Both the position numbers and the translations under genes were made by a program. From Alkalidesulfovibrio alkalitolerans DSM 16529 (GTDB lineage Bacteria; Desulfobacterota; Desulfovibrionia; Desulfovibrionales; Desulfovibrionaceae), in assembly GCF_000422245.1 (NCBI RefSeq), contig NZ_ATHI01000032.1:62001-126000 (forward strand): a stretch of DNA of 64,000 nucleotides, written 5' to 3'. Below are positions 42,068 to 50,826 of the stretch, piece by piece (within the stretch, counting starts at the first letter, position 1; every line of letters begins with the position of its first letter). The notes beneath the pieces were generated by a model. It was not told where the DNA came from. It made no database searches and was given only the letters and a program-made list of their open reading frames with translations.

Positions 42068-42881
42068 TCTCATGCATTGGATCGTCTTCGTCTGCTATCT
42101 GGCGGGCACGATCAGCGTTATCGCGGGCTTCGTCGGGCAAAAGCCCTCGGCCCTGCGGTTTTGCGCCCTGATCACGGGCCTTGGGCTTTTCGTGCACACG
42201 CTCGATCTCGGCGTCTGGCTTTCGGGCGACTTCAAGAGCGCCCCGGCGGCCTTCTATATGAGCCTCTTGTCGTGGGTCGTGCTGGTGGTCTTCGCTACCC
42301 TGTGGCGGCTCGTTCGAGTCTCGTTCCTGGGGCTTGCGGCCACACCGCTGGCCTTCCTTCTCTTTTCGGCATCCTTCGCCTTCAGCGGCCTGACCGTGGC
42401 CGTTCCCAAGCAATACGCCACCTTCTTCTGGATCGTGCATATCGGCTCGCTCTACATCTCCATGGGCCTTCTGGCCATGGCCTTCGGCGCGGGGCTGGCC
42501 TTCCAATACATGGAGCAGGCCATCAAGTCGAAGGCCAAACTCTCGGGCTTCACGCACCAGATGCCGAGCCTAAATACTTTGGACGGCGTCAACCGGCTGG
42601 CCTCCCTGCTCGGCTTTCCACTCTACACCATGGGGCTGCTCTCCGGGTTCGTTTGGTCGGCCATGGCGCGCAAGATCGTCTTTACGGGCCACCCGCGCGA
42701 GATCCTGGCTCTGGCAGCCTGGCTGCTTTTCGCCTTCCTTTTCCATCAACGCTTCGTCCAGGGCTGGCAGGGCAAGAAACCAGCCCGTCTGGCCATCTGG
42801 CTCTTCGTCTTCATCGTCGGCTCCATGCTGGCCGTGAACTGGCTTTTTCCCATGCACCACAGCCTCGTCGATCCAACGTAG
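42054..42881 (+). CDS. CcsA/HemX-type inner-membrane cytochrome-assembly-like protein
   Basis: A 275-residue polytopic membrane protein with about eight hydrophobic helices. It matches the cytochrome c assembly (CcsA/HemX) family, with VHTLDLGVWL, the HIGSLYISMGLLAMAFGAGLA helix and conserved His residues, but no obvious complete WWD haem-binding motif. Relatives next to hemA (HemX) influence glutamyl-tRNA reductase level in some bacteria, while CcsA proteins transport haem for c-type cytochromes; its position between precorrin-2 dehydrogenase and hemA suits the HemX side. It starts at ATG 42054, inside the preceding gene. Confidence 0.82.
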   Translation: MAFFDLMHWIVFVCYLAGTISVIAGFVGQKPSALRFCALITGLGLFVHTLDLGVWLSGDFKSAPAAFYMSLLSWVVLVVFATLWRLVRVSFLGLAATPLAFLLFSASFAFSGLTVAVPKQYATFFWIVHIGSLYISMGLLAMAFGAGLAFQYMEQAIKSKAKLSGFTHQMPSLNTLDGVNRLASLLGFPLYTMGLLSGFVWSAMARKIVFTGHPREILALAAWLLFAFLFHQRFVQGWQGKKPARLAIWLFVFIVGSMLAVNWLFPMHHSLVDPT

Positions 42882-42887
42882 CAAGCC

Positions 42888-44246
42888 GTGAAACACGATA
42901 TCCACCTCATAGGGCTGAACCACAAAACCGCGGCCGTCGAAATCCGCGAACGTTTCGCCCTTTCCGACAAGCCGGATTTCGCCCGCACCCTGGTCGACGG
43001 GCCGGTCAGCGAGGCCATGGCCCTGTCCACCTGCAACCGTGTCGAAATCCTGGCCGTAGGGCAGGAAGGCACGGACATCGTCGGCCACGTTCTCGCACAC
43101 TGGGCCGGGGTCTGCGGCCAGCCAGTCGATGATCTTCGCTCCGCCGTCTATACCCACACGAACCTCGGGGCCGTGCGCCACATCTTCACCGTGGCCTCAA
43201 GCCTCGATTCCATGGTCGTGGGCGAGCCGCAGATCCTTGGCCAACTCAAGGACGCCTACCGCGCCGCCCTGGCCCAGGGAACGGCCCGGGTCATCGTCAA
43301 CCGCCTGCTGCACAAGGCGTTTTTCGTGGCCAAGCGCGTCCGTTCCGAAACCGAAATCGCCTCCAGCGCGGTCTCCATCAGCTACGCGGCCGTCGAACTC
43401 GCCAAGAAAATCTTCGGCGAGCTTTCGGGCATGCGGGCCATGCTCGTGGGCGCGGGCGAGATGGCCGAACTGGCTGCCCAGAATCTGTTGAACGCGGGCA
43501 TCGCGCACATCACGGTGGCCAACCGCACCCTCGCGCGAGCCCAGGAACTGGCCACGCGTTTCAAGGGCACGCCCATCGCCATCGAGGAGATGTACGACCA
43601 CCTCCCGGACACGGACATCATCATCAGTTCCACGGGCTCGCCCACGGCCGTGATCCGGGCGAAGGACGTGCGCGAGGTATTGCGCAAGCGCCGCAACCGC
43701 TCCATGTTCTTCATCGACATCGCCGTGCCGCGCGACATCGACCCCGACGTGAACCAGTTGGACAACGTCTATCTCTACGACATCGACGACCTGAAAGAGG
43801 TCGTGGAGGAGAACATGGCCCAGCGCCAGGGAGAGGCCACGCGCGCCTTGACCATCGTGGATGCGGAGACGTCGGGCTTCGCCCTTTGGCTGGCCTCGCT
43901 CGACCTGCATCCCACCATCCGCGACCTCATGGCGCAAGGCGAGGATCTGGCCCGGCGCGAACTGGCCAAGACCCTGCGCCGCCTGGGGCCGGACACGGAC
44001 GAACGGGTCGTGCGATGTATCGAGACGCTGGCCCTCTCCGTGGCCCAGAAGCTCTACCACGAGCCCATCTGCTTCCTGAAACGCCGGGCTCAGGAAGAAG
44101 GCGGGGCCGAACATTTCATCGACCTCTCGCGGCGCATGTTCAACCTGGACAGCGAGCGCGTGCCGCCCGACGCCCACGCCGACCGCAAACCGAAATCCAT
44201 AGATGACGACAACGGCGCGTGCGCCTCAGACGAGACCGAGGATTGA
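42888..44246 (+). CDS. hemA: Glutamyl-tRNA reductase
   Basis: NADPH-dependent first enzyme of tetrapyrrole synthesis, making glutamate 1-semialdehyde from Glu-tRNA. The 452-residue protein begins at GTG 42888 and has the N-terminal GLNHKTAAVEIRERFA, the catalytic Cys49 in LSTCNRVEI, AYTHTNLGAVRHIFTVASSLDSMVVGEPQILGQLK-region motifs (here YTHTNLGAVRHIF and MVVGEPQILGQ), the NADPH site VGAGEMAELAA and a C-terminal dimerisation helix. A Glu/Arg/Asp-rich tail ends the protein. It follows the CcsA-like gene by 6 bases and leads into a small unknown gene and tilS. Confidence 0.95.
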   Translation: MKHDIHLIGLNHKTAAVEIRERFALSDKPDFARTLVDGPVSEAMALSTCNRVEILAVGQEGTDIVGHVLAHWAGVCGQPVDDLRSAVYTHTNLGAVRHIFTVASSLDSMVVGEPQILGQLKDAYRAALAQGTARVIVNRLLHKAFFVAKRVRSETEIASSAVSISYAAVELAKKIFGELSGMRAMLVGAGEMAELAAQNLLNAGIAHITVANRTLARAQELATRFKGTPIAIEEMYDHLPDTDIIISSTGSPTAVIRAKDVREVLRKRRNRSMFFIDIAVPRDIDPDVNQLDNVYLYDIDDLKEVVEENMAQRQGEATRALTIVDAETSGFALWLASLDLHPTIRDLMAQGEDLARRELAKTLRRLGPDTDERVVRCIETLALSVAQKLYHEPICFLKRRAQEEGGAEHFIDLSRRMFNLDSERVPPDAHADRKPKSIDDDNGACASDETED

Positions 44247-44247
44247 G

Positions 44248-44586
44248 ATGCGTTGGTACGTGATCGACGAGTTGACGCGCGAGGACGCCTCGCGCATCGA
44301 CCAGGCTTTGAGCGCCAGGGAAGACATGAAGAGCCCGCTCGAAGGGCTGTACTACCTGAGTGTGCCGCATGAACTGCTCTCCGAGGAGCAAAAAGCCCAC
44401 GCGGACGAATGCGGCCCGCACGTCATGGGCCTTGAGACGGACACGGACTTCGTGCGCTTGGAGCTTTTGGTGCGCGCCCGAGGCCGCATGCGCTGCTCGT
44501 GCGTGCACTACGCAAGCCCCGAGGCCCGCGCCTGGGCCATCAACTACGTGGACGCCTTCATCCGGGAGTTGGACATCCCGGTTTAG
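44248..44586 (+). CDS. Conserved-looking small protein of unknown function
   Basis: A 112-residue cytosolic protein starting at ATG 44248 (GAGGA about 8 bases upstream), one base after the hemA stop. It has no membrane helix or signal peptide. It contains a helical N-terminal half with acidic and basic pairs, a cluster MRCSCVHYASPEA with two Cys that could bind metal, and an acidic C-terminal helix (NYVDAFIRELDIPV). I do not recognise the family. The tight spacing with hemA and tilS argues that it is a real, translated gene. Confidence 0.75.
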   Translation: MRWYVIDELTREDASRIDQALSAREDMKSPLEGLYYLSVPHELLSEEQKAHADECGPHVMGLETDTDFVRLELLVRARGRMRCSCVHYASPEARAWAINYVDAFIRELDIPV

Positions 44587-44602
44587 CAGGCCGGGAGGCC
44601 TT

Positions 44603-45649
44603 GTGCCCCTTTTCCCCGATCCGCCCGCAACACTTCAGGAACTGGCTCCGCGCTGGGCGCACTTTTGCCTTGGCGTGCAGCGGTTCGTCGAGGAGGAACT
44701 CGGCGCAAGGCTGCGCGGCAAGACGCTTCTGATCGCCTTTTCCGGGGGACTGGATTCCACCGCCCTTCTGGCCTGCTTCTCCTTTCTCGCGCCCAGGCTC
44801 GACGCGGCCCTGCGCGCCGTCCACCTGGACCACGGCCTGCGCGCGGCCTCGGCCGACGACGCGGCCCATTGCCGCGCGGTCTGCGAGGCCTTCGGCGTTC
44901 CGCTTCATGAGGCCTGCGAGGAAGTGGCCGCTTTGGCCGCGCGCGAGAAGCTGGGCATCGAGGACGCCGGACGCCGCGCCCGGCTGGCGCTTTACGAACG
45001 AGTGCGCCGCGAGACCGGCGCGGCCTTCGTGCTCCTTGGCCACCAACTCGACGAACTGGCCGAGGATCAAGTCATGCGCCTCATGCGCGGCGCGGGCTGG
45101 CCCGAACTCGGCGGCATGCCCGCCATCGACCCCGAACGCGCCCTCCTGCGCCCTTTGCTCCTGACGCCCAAGGCGGAATTGCGGGCCTTTGCGCAATACC
45201 TGGACGTGCCTTGGCGCGAGGACGAGAGCAACGCCGACCAAGCCTTTTTGCGCAACCGCGTGCGGGCGCGCATGCTGCCACTGCTTGTGGAGGAGAACCC
45301 CAGCTATCTGGAGGCCGCAGCGCGGCTGTGGCGGCTGGCCCGCCTGGACCAGGGCCATCTCGCCGGGCTGATGGCGGATCACGAGGCGCATGCCCTGTCC
45401 GACGGCGAGAGTCTGCTGCTGTCCCGTGCCTCCCTCGACGCGCTTCACCCTTCCCTGCGCCTGCGTTTGTGCAAGCGGGCCTTGGAGCGCCTCGGGCCAG
45501 GGCAGGCGCGCATGGACAATTTGCTCGACCTCGAACGCGCCTACGCCGAGGGCCGCATTGGGGCCGCGGTGCGCTTTCCCGGCGACAAGGAAGCTCTCGT
45601 CACGCGCGAAGGCATCGCCTTTGGTCGCGTGCGTCGGGAAGGCGGCTGA
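44603..45649 (+). CDS. tilS: tRNA(Ile)-lysidine synthetase TilS
   Basis: Attaches lysine to C34 of the tRNA-Ile CAU anticodon so that it reads AUA. The 348-residue N-type ATP pyrophosphatase has the P-loop SGGLDS (residues 47-52), the VHLDHGLR block, LGHQLDELAEDQVMRLMRG and the FLRNRVRARMLPLL segment of TilS. It starts at GTG 44603 with GGGAGG 6 bases upstream. The C-terminal extension is short compared with E. coli TilS. It is the last gene of the precorrin-2 dehydrogenase to tilS run; a separate promoter serves adk downstream. Confidence 0.92.
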   Translation: MPLFPDPPATLQELAPRWAHFCLGVQRFVEEELGARLRGKTLLIAFSGGLDSTALLACFSFLAPRLDAALRAVHLDHGLRAASADDAAHCRAVCEAFGVPLHEACEEVAALAAREKLGIEDAGRRARLALYERVRRETGAAFVLLGHQLDELAEDQVMRLMRGAGWPELGGMPAIDPERALLRPLLLTPKAELRAFAQYLDVPWREDESNADQAFLRNRVRARMLPLLVEENPSYLEAAARLWRLARLDQGHLAGLMADHEAHALSDGESLLLSRASLDALHPSLRLRLCKRALERLGPGQARMDNLLDLERAYAEGRIGAAVRFPGDKEALVTREGIAFGRVRREGG

Positions 45650-45707
45650 CGTTCTTGTGAAGAGCGGCACGTCCTTCGACTCCTTCTCTTTACACACGTT
45701 CGCGACG

Positions 45708-45736
45708 TTGACAGGGAGGGAGTGAAGGAGTAGACA
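45708..45736 (+). promoter_or_regulatory. Sigma70-type promoter for adk
   Basis: A perfect TTGACA at 45708-45713 is followed after 17 bases by TAGACA at 45731-45736. The adk start is 36 bases further down, with AGGAGG as ribosome site. Position and spacing make this one of the best promoters in the window. Confidence 0.6.
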
Positions 45737-45771
45737 GAACCACTTTGTGAAAATTTCCACAGGAGGACGCG

Positions 45772-46443
45772 ATGAATATCCTGATCTTCGGCCCCAACGG
45801 CAGCGGCAAGGGAACGCAGGGTTCCCTGGCGAAGAAAAAGTACGATCTCGACCACATCGAGTCCGGGGCCATCTTCCGTCAGCACATCGGCGGCGGCACC
45901 GAACTGGGCAAAAAGGCCAAGGAATACATCGACCGCGGCGAGCTGGTGCCCGACGACATCACCATCCCCATGGTTCTCGACGTGCTCAAGCAGTCCGGCG
46001 CGAAGGGCTGGCTGCTCGACGGCTTCCCCCGCTCCATCGTCCAGGCCCAGAAGCTGTGGGATGCCCTGCAGAAGGACGGCGTGAAGCTCGACTACGTCAT
46101 CGAGATACTCTTGCCCCGCCAGGTGGCCAAGAACCGCATCATGGGCCGCCGCATCTGCAAGAACGACCCCAACCATCCCAACAACATCTTCATCGACGCC
46201 ATCAAGCCCAACGGCGACAAGTGTCGCGTCTGCGGCGGCGATCTCTCTGCCCGCTCCGACGACCAGGACGAGGGCGCCATCGACAAGCGCCACGACATCT
46301 ACTACGACACCAAGACCGGTACCCTGGCCGCCAGCTACTTCTACAAGGATCTGGCTCCCAAGGCCGGCTTCACCTACATCGAGCTCAACGGCGAGGGCTC
46401 CATCGACTCCATCAAGGATACCCTGCTCAAGCAGCTGGTCTAG
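45772..46443 (+). CDS. adk: Adenylate kinase
   Basis: Interconverts ATP+AMP and 2 ADP. The 223-residue protein has the P-loop GPNGSGKGT (residues 7-15), the AMP-binding GAIFRQHI and LLDGFPRS blocks, and a long LID with a possible zinc site formed by Cys129, Asp132, Cys151 and Cys154 (C-x2-D, 18 residues, C-x2-C). Gram-positive enzymes use C-x2-C and C-x2-D in that order, so the order is reversed here. AGGAGG is well placed at ATG 45772. It is monocistronic, with its own promoter and a strong terminator. Confidence 0.94.
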   Translation: MNILIFGPNGSGKGTQGSLAKKKYDLDHIESGAIFRQHIGGGTELGKKAKEYIDRGELVPDDITIPMVLDVLKQSGAKGWLLDGFPRSIVQAQKLWDALQKDGVKLDYVIEILLPRQVAKNRIMGRRICKNDPNHPNNIFIDAIKPNGDKCRVCGGDLSARSDDQDEGAIDKRHDIYYDTKTGTLAASYFYKDLAPKAGFTYIELNGEGSIDSIKDTLLKQLV

Positions 46444-46495
46444 CCTTTTCGGACAAAGCCGTGCCGAATCTTCCGGGTTTCCGGGGGCATGAGGC

Positions 46496-46541
46496 AAAGA
46501 ACGGTCCGCGACGCCACATGCGTCACGGACCGTTCTTTTTG
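46496..46541 (+). terminator. Intrinsic terminator after adk
   Basis: A long stem of about 18 base pairs (AAAGAACGGTCCGCGACGC and its near-complement, one mismatch) with a 5-base loop is followed by TTTTT. It lies 52 bases after the adk stop. Confidence 0.92.
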
Positions 46542-46612
46542 TGTGACTTGTTCCGGCTATCCTGGAGCCTTAAAACGGCAGTGCGGCAGAAGGGAGTTTC
46601 CAGGGGAAAGAG

Positions 46613-46649
46613 CAAAACGAAAAGCCCGCCATGCGTATGCATGGCGGGC
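46613..46649 (-). terminator. Intrinsic terminator after rpsT
   Basis: On the minus strand an 11-base perfect stem (GCCCGCCATGC and its complement) with a 4-base loop is followed by TTTTCGTTTT. It is 25 bases past the rpsT stop and ends the minus-strand transcript. Confidence 0.92.
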
Positions 46650-46674
46650 GGAATATCTATTCAGACGATCCGGC

Positions 46675-46938
46675 TCAGCCCAGCTTGGACACGGCGACGC
46701 TCAGGCGGGACACCTTGCGTCCGGCGTTACGCCAGTGGATGACCTTCTTGGTCGCGGCCTTGTCCAGCACGGACGTGGCGGCCTTGAGGGCGACGGTCGC
46801 CTTTTCCTTGTCGCCCAGGGTGACGGCTTCGCGAACGGCCTTGATGGCGTTCTTGACCCTGGTTTTCATGGCGCGGTTGCGGGCGTTGCGAACCAGGCTC
46901 TGCTTGTGCCTCTTGAGCGCGGACTTGTGATTGGCCAA
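46675..46938 (-). CDS. rpsT: Ribosomal protein S20 (UUG start)
   Basis: Small-subunit primary binding protein at the base of the 30S body. The 87-residue, Lys/Arg/Ala-rich helical protein reads [12 protein letters not shown] at the start and ends with [12 protein letters not shown]. The only in-frame start is TTG 46938, with AAGGGAG about 8 bases upstream. UUG is also the start of rpsT in E. coli, where the weak codon takes part in translational self-control by S20; the same control here is inferred. It has its own promoter (47008-47036) and terminator. It lies downstream of glyS on the same strand. Confidence 0.95.
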   Translation of the reverse strand: MANHKSALKRHKQSLVRNARNRAMKTRVKNAIKAVREAVTLGDKEKATVALKAATSVLDKAATKKVIHWRNAGRKVSRLSVAVSKLG

Positions 46939-47007
46939 AATATGTCTCCCTTGTGTCTGGTCTGATCGTTATCTTCGAAATTCACGCATTACCTGCGGGA
47001 ACGCTGG

Positions 47008-47036
47008 CCTTTACACCCAAGTCGCGCTGGTGTCAA
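47008..47036 (-). promoter_or_regulatory. Sigma70-type promoter for rpsT
   Basis: On the minus strand TTGACA (47036-47031) is followed after 17 bases by TAAAGG (47013-47008). The rpsT start codon is 70 bases further on, leaving a leader where S20 or other control could act. The promoter begins 22 bases past the glyS stop. Confidence 0.55.
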
Positions 47037-47058
47037 CCCCTCCCCGCTGCACCTGCCG

Positions 47059-49149
47059 CTAAACCTGCAAGGCCGAGAAGTCGGCCAGCCGCCCGAGCAT
47101 GCCGGTCAGGGCGGCGAGCAGGTTCAGGCGGTTGGTGCGCAGCGCCTCGTCGTCGCACATGACCATGACGTTGTCGAAGAAGGCGTCCACCGCAGGGCGA
47201 AGTTCCGCCAGCAGGCCGAACAGCGCCTCGAAGTCGTCCGCCTTCCAAAGCTCCTCGAAGCGCGGGGCTGCTTTTTCCATGGCAGCCGCCAGGGTGCGCT
47301 CGGCCTCGCTCTCGAACAGGGCGGAATCGTAGATGCCGCTCAGAACGCGGCCGCCCTCCTGGCCCTGCTTGCGGATGATGTTGGCCGCCCGTTTGAAGGT
47401 CAACACGGCCTGATCGAAGCCAGGCGAGGCGCTGAAGGCCGAAAGGGCCGCGAGCCGGGCGGACAGTTCGCGCATGTCGGCGAATCCGGCCCCGAGCGCC
47501 GCCTCGACCACCAGAGTCTCCAGGCCTCGCCCGGTGAACCAGGCCTTGAGGCGCTGGCCGAAGAACTCCTTGAGCTTGGCAGTGGCCTCCTCGCGGGAGA
47601 GCTTCCAGGCGACTCCCTCGTAGCCCGCAAATCCCAGGCTGATGAGTTCGTCCAGATCCAGGCGCAAAGAGTGCTCGGTCACGATGCGAATCACGCCCAG
47701 GGCCTGACGACGCAGGGCGTATTGATCCGCGCCGCCAGTGGGGATCATGTTCAGGCCGAAGCAGCCGCACAAAGTGTCCATCTTGTCCGCGATGGAAAGG
47801 AGCGCCCCGGCGCGGCTCGCGGGCACGGGCGTGTCCGGCCCGGCGGGCAGGTAGTGCTCGGCCACGGCCGTGGCGATGGTTTCGGAAAAACCTTTGCGTT
47901 GCAGGTAGATGCCGCCCATGATGCCTTGCAGGCTGTCGAACTCATAAACCATCTCCGAGACGAGGTCGGCCTTGCACAGGCGGCCTGCGCGCGGCAGATC
48001 GGCGGCAAGCGCGGGCTCGGCCATGGCGGCCAGATGACCGCACAGCGCCTCGATGCGCCGCGTCTTGGCGCCCATGGAGCCAAGGGGGGCCAGGAAGGTC
48101 ACGTTGTCGAGCTTGGCGAGCCAGGCGTCCACCTCGGCGGCGGTGTCGGCTTCCCAGAAAAAGCGGGCGTCCTCGAGGCGCGCCTTGAGCACGCGTTCCC
48201 AGCCCTTGCGCACCAGACCGGGCTCGACGGGCTCGATGTTCAGGACCGTGAGGAAGCGGTTCATGAGCTTGCCGTCTGCCCCTTCCACGCCGAAGCTCTT
48301 CTGGTGGCTCTGCATGCTGGTCAAAAGCACCTGGCGCGGCAGTTCGAGGTAGCGCTCCGCAAAGCTCGCAAGCATGGGCCTGGGCCATTCCACGAGCCCC
48401 ACCACTTCGTTTTCCAGCGCCTCGTTCCAGACGATGCGCCCGCCCGCCTCAGCGGCCAGGCGTTCGCCCTCCTCGCGCACGATGCGCCTGCGCTCCTCGG
48501 GGTCGAGCACGACCTTGCAATCATTGAAAAGCACGGATTCGTAGGCATCGGCCGAGGGCACGTCGAAGGGGCCGGGGCCCATGACGCGGTGCCCCCATGT
48601 CTTGCGGCTGGAGGCGATGTCTTCCAAGGCGAAGTGCACCACGTCCTCTCCGAAGAGGGCCAGCAGCCAGCGCACAGGACGGCCAAAACCGACTTCGCGG
48701 CTGCCCCAGCGCATTTTTTTGGGGAAGGACAGGGATGCGACCGCGGTGCGACATATCGCGGGCAGGATGTCGATGGTGCGGCCGCCGCCCGTGAGCTTCT
48801 TGCAGGCCACGTAGAGGCCCTTGTCCGTGTCCATGGTGAACAGGCTCTCGGGCTCAACTCCCTGGCCGCGCGCGAAGCCCAAGCCAGCCTTGGTGGGCGC
48901 GCCGTCCGCGTCGAAGGCGACCTTGGCGGGGGGGCCGGTGATGATCTCTTCCTCGCTGCGCTGTACCTCGGCCGCGTCCAGGACCTGGACGACCAGGCGG
49001 CGCGGAGTTCCCTGAGCGAAAATGCGGTCGAAATCAATCTTGGCGGCGATCAGTTCTCCCGCCACCACCCGCTGCAGTTCTTCGGTCAGTCCGGGAAAGA
49101 AACGGGCGGGCATCTCCTCGACGCCGATCTCGAGAACAAAACGGGGCAT
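47059..49149 (-). CDS. glyS: Glycyl-tRNA synthetase beta subunit
   Basis: Larger subunit of the alpha2beta2 bacterial glycyl-tRNA synthetase; it binds the tRNA and carries the anticodon-binding end. The 696-residue protein begins FVLEIGVEEMPARFF and has the typical TPRRLVV, GFGRPVRWLLALFG and LTSMQSHQKSF blocks, an HD-like region (LCKADLVSEMVYEFDSLQGIMG) and a C-terminal DALR-type helical domain (VMVMCDDEALRTNRLNLL). The start is ATG 49149 with GGGAG upstream. It follows glyQ by 2 bases. The start in-frame upstream at 49377 lies within glyQ and is not conserved. Confidence 0.95.
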   Translation of the reverse strand: MPRFVLEIGVEEMPARFFPGLTEELQRVVAGELIAAKIDFDRIFAQGTPRRLVVQVLDAAEVQRSEEEIITGPPAKVAFDADGAPTKAGLGFARGQGVEPESLFTMDTDKGLYVACKKLTGGGRTIDILPAICRTAVASLSFPKKMRWGSREVGFGRPVRWLLALFGEDVVHFALEDIASSRKTWGHRVMGPGPFDVPSADAYESVLFNDCKVVLDPEERRRIVREEGERLAAEAGGRIVWNEALENEVVGLVEWPRPMLASFAERYLELPRQVLLTSMQSHQKSFGVEGADGKLMNRFLTVLNIEPVEPGLVRKGWERVLKARLEDARFFWEADTAAEVDAWLAKLDNVTFLAPLGSMGAKTRRIEALCGHLAAMAEPALAADLPRAGRLCKADLVSEMVYEFDSLQGIMGGIYLQRKGFSETIATAVAEHYLPAGPDTPVPASRAGALLSIADKMDTLCGCFGLNMIPTGGADQYALRRQALGVIRIVTEHSLRLDLDELISLGFAGYEGVAWKLSREEATAKLKEFFGQRLKAWFTGRGLETLVVEAALGAGFADMRELSARLAALSAFSASPGFDQAVLTFKRAANIIRKQGQEGGRVLSGIYDSALFESEAERTLAAAMEKAAPRFEELWKADDFEALFGLLAELRPAVDAFFDNVMVMCDDEALRTNRLNLLAALTGMLGRLADFSALQV

Positions 49150-49151
49150 CG

Positions 49152-50033
49152 TTACTCCCCCCTCGCGGTGTTCAGAAGCGGATGATTCATTTCCTTGCGC
49201 TGCTCGTCGTAGAGGCGGGCGACGCGGCCGGCCAGGTTGCGGACGCGGTGGATGTAGCCGGTGCGCTCGGTGATGGAGATGGCCCCGCGCGCGTCGAGCA
49301 GGTTGAAGGTATGCGAGCACTTGAGGGTGTAGTCGTAGGCTGGCCAGGGCATCCTGGCTTCGGTCAGGCGCAGACATTCCTTCTCGAAGGCGTCGAAATT
49401 GGCGAAGAGCATGGCGGTGTCGGCCAGTTCGAAGTTGTAACGTGACTGCTCCACCTCGTTCTGGTGGTGCACTTGACCGTACGTCACACGCTCATTCCAG
49501 GCGAGGTCGTAGACCGATTCCTTCTCCTGGAGGTACATGCAGATGCGCTCCAGGCCGTAGGTCAGCTCCACGCTCACAGGCGAAAGATCAATGCCGCCTA
49601 CCTGCTGGAAATAGGTAAACTGTGTAACCTCCATGCCGTTCAGCCAGACCTCCCAGCCAAGACCCCATGCACCGAGCGTGGGCGACTCCCAGTCGTCCTC
49701 CACAAAGCGGATGTCGTGGCGCGCCGGATTGACTCCCAGGGCGCGCAGGCTTTCGAGGTAGAGTTCCTGCACGTTGTCCGGCGAGGGTTTGAGGATCACC
49801 TGGAATTGGTAGTAGTGCTGCAGACGGTTGGGGTTCTCGCCGTAGCGGCCGTCTGTGGGCCTGCGCGAGGGTTCCACGTAGGCCACGTTCCATGGCTCGG
49901 GACCGATGACCCGAAGGAAGGTGTGCGGGTTGAAGGTGCCCGCACCCACTTCGATGTCGTAGGGCTGGCCCACGAGACAGCCCTGTTCTGCCCAGAAGCG
50001 TTGCAGCGTCAGGATGACATTTTGAAAGGTCAT
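49152..50033 (-). CDS. glyQ: Glycyl-tRNA synthetase alpha subunit
   Basis: Catalytic class II subunit that activates glycine. The 293-residue protein starts [14 protein letters not shown] and has [28 protein letters not shown]-region motifs (here [10 protein letters not shown] and [20 protein letters not shown]), [20 protein letters not shown] and ELTYGLERI. The start is ATG 50033 with GGGAGAG upstream; the open frame extends further up within recO but is not conserved there. It lies 23 bases after recO and 2 before glyS. Confidence 0.96.
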   Translation of the reverse strand: MTFQNVILTLQRFWAEQGCLVGQPYDIEVGAGTFNPHTFLRVIGPEPWNVAYVEPSRRPTDGRYGENPNRLQHYYQFQVILKPSPDNVQELYLESLRALGVNPARHDIRFVEDDWESPTLGAWGLGWEVWLNGMEVTQFTYFQQVGGIDLSPVSVELTYGLERICMYLQEKESVYDLAWNERVTYGQVHHQNEVEQSRYNFELADTAMLFANFDAFEKECLRLTEARMPWPAYDYTLKCSHTFNLLDARGAISITERTGYIHRVRNLAGRVARLYDEQRKEMNHPLLNTARGE

Positions 50034-50056
50034 GCTCTCCCCTCTTTTCGCCGGGC

Positions 50057-50803
50057 TCAGGCGCGGCGATAACGGCCCGCGTCCCACGCGAGGCCGAGAT
50101 GGTATTCGATGAACCTGTCCACGGCGGCGAAGCATTCGCGCCGCGCCGTGGGCGAGACGTCCAGGTCGGGCCAGCCGCCGGGATCGCTCCGGGAAAGAAA
50201 ACGCAAGGTACTCACGGCTTCCTGGCCGAGCCGCAGCAGACTTAGATCGCCCCACCCGCAGGCGGGGCAGGACAGGCGACCGCTGTCGATAGCCAGAAAC
50301 GCCAAGGGCATGTCGTGTAAACCCTTGCCGCAGACATGGCAAGACTGAAGCTCAGGCCAGTAGCCCAGGGCGGCCAGAGCGCGAGTCCTGAAGAACATAG
50401 GCAGGCCTTCGGGGAGTCTTTCACCTACGTCCAGAAGATCGAGCGTTCCCAGGAGGGCGTCGAAGACGCTGCCCGCGCTCTGCGCCCCATCCTGGACGGC
50501 TTCGGCGAAGGCCAGGCAGTTGGCGGCCATGCCAAGACGCGCAAGGTCATGGCGAAGTCGGGGAAATGCGCGCACGAGGGTTGTCTCGCGCAGATGCAGG
50601 TAACGTCCGGCCCGATCGGTGGCCGCTGTGGCCATGACGAGGTTAAAGGTGTCCAGACAGCCCCCGAAACGACGACGGCTGCGGCATCCGCCGAAGGCGA
50701 AGGCCTGGAAGAGGCCGCGTGTGGGGCCGATCAGCCGAACCCACATGTCCGCCTCCCGAAAACGCCCGGTTCGCAGAACCAAGGCCCTTTCGGTGAACTC
50801 CAT
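50057..50803 (-). CDS. recO: DNA repair protein RecO
   Basis: Works with RecR (and RecF) to load RecA on SSB-coated single-stranded DNA. The 248-residue protein has an N-terminal OB fold ([23 protein letters not shown]), a helical middle and a zinc finger Cys155-x2-Cys158 / Cys179-x2-Cys182 (SCHVCG, SCPACG). The zinc knuckle is present in many, not all, RecO proteins. It lies between rodZ and glyQ, 23 bases from each, as in other Desulfovibrio-type genomes from memory. Confidence 0.9.
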   Translation of the reverse strand: MEFTERALVLRTGRFREADMWVRLIGPTRGLFQAFAFGGCRSRRRFGGCLDTFNLVMATAATDRAGRYLHLRETTLVRAFPRLRHDLARLGMAANCLAFAEAVQDGAQSAGSVFDALLGTLDLLDVGERLPEGLPMFFRTRALAALGYWPELQSCHVCGKGLHDMPLAFLAIDSGRLSCPACGWGDLSLLRLGQEAVSTLRFLSRSDPGGWPDLDVSPTARRECFAAVDRFIEYHLGLAWDAGRYRRA

Positions 50804-50826
50804 GGGCGACTCCGAACGAAGGCTTC

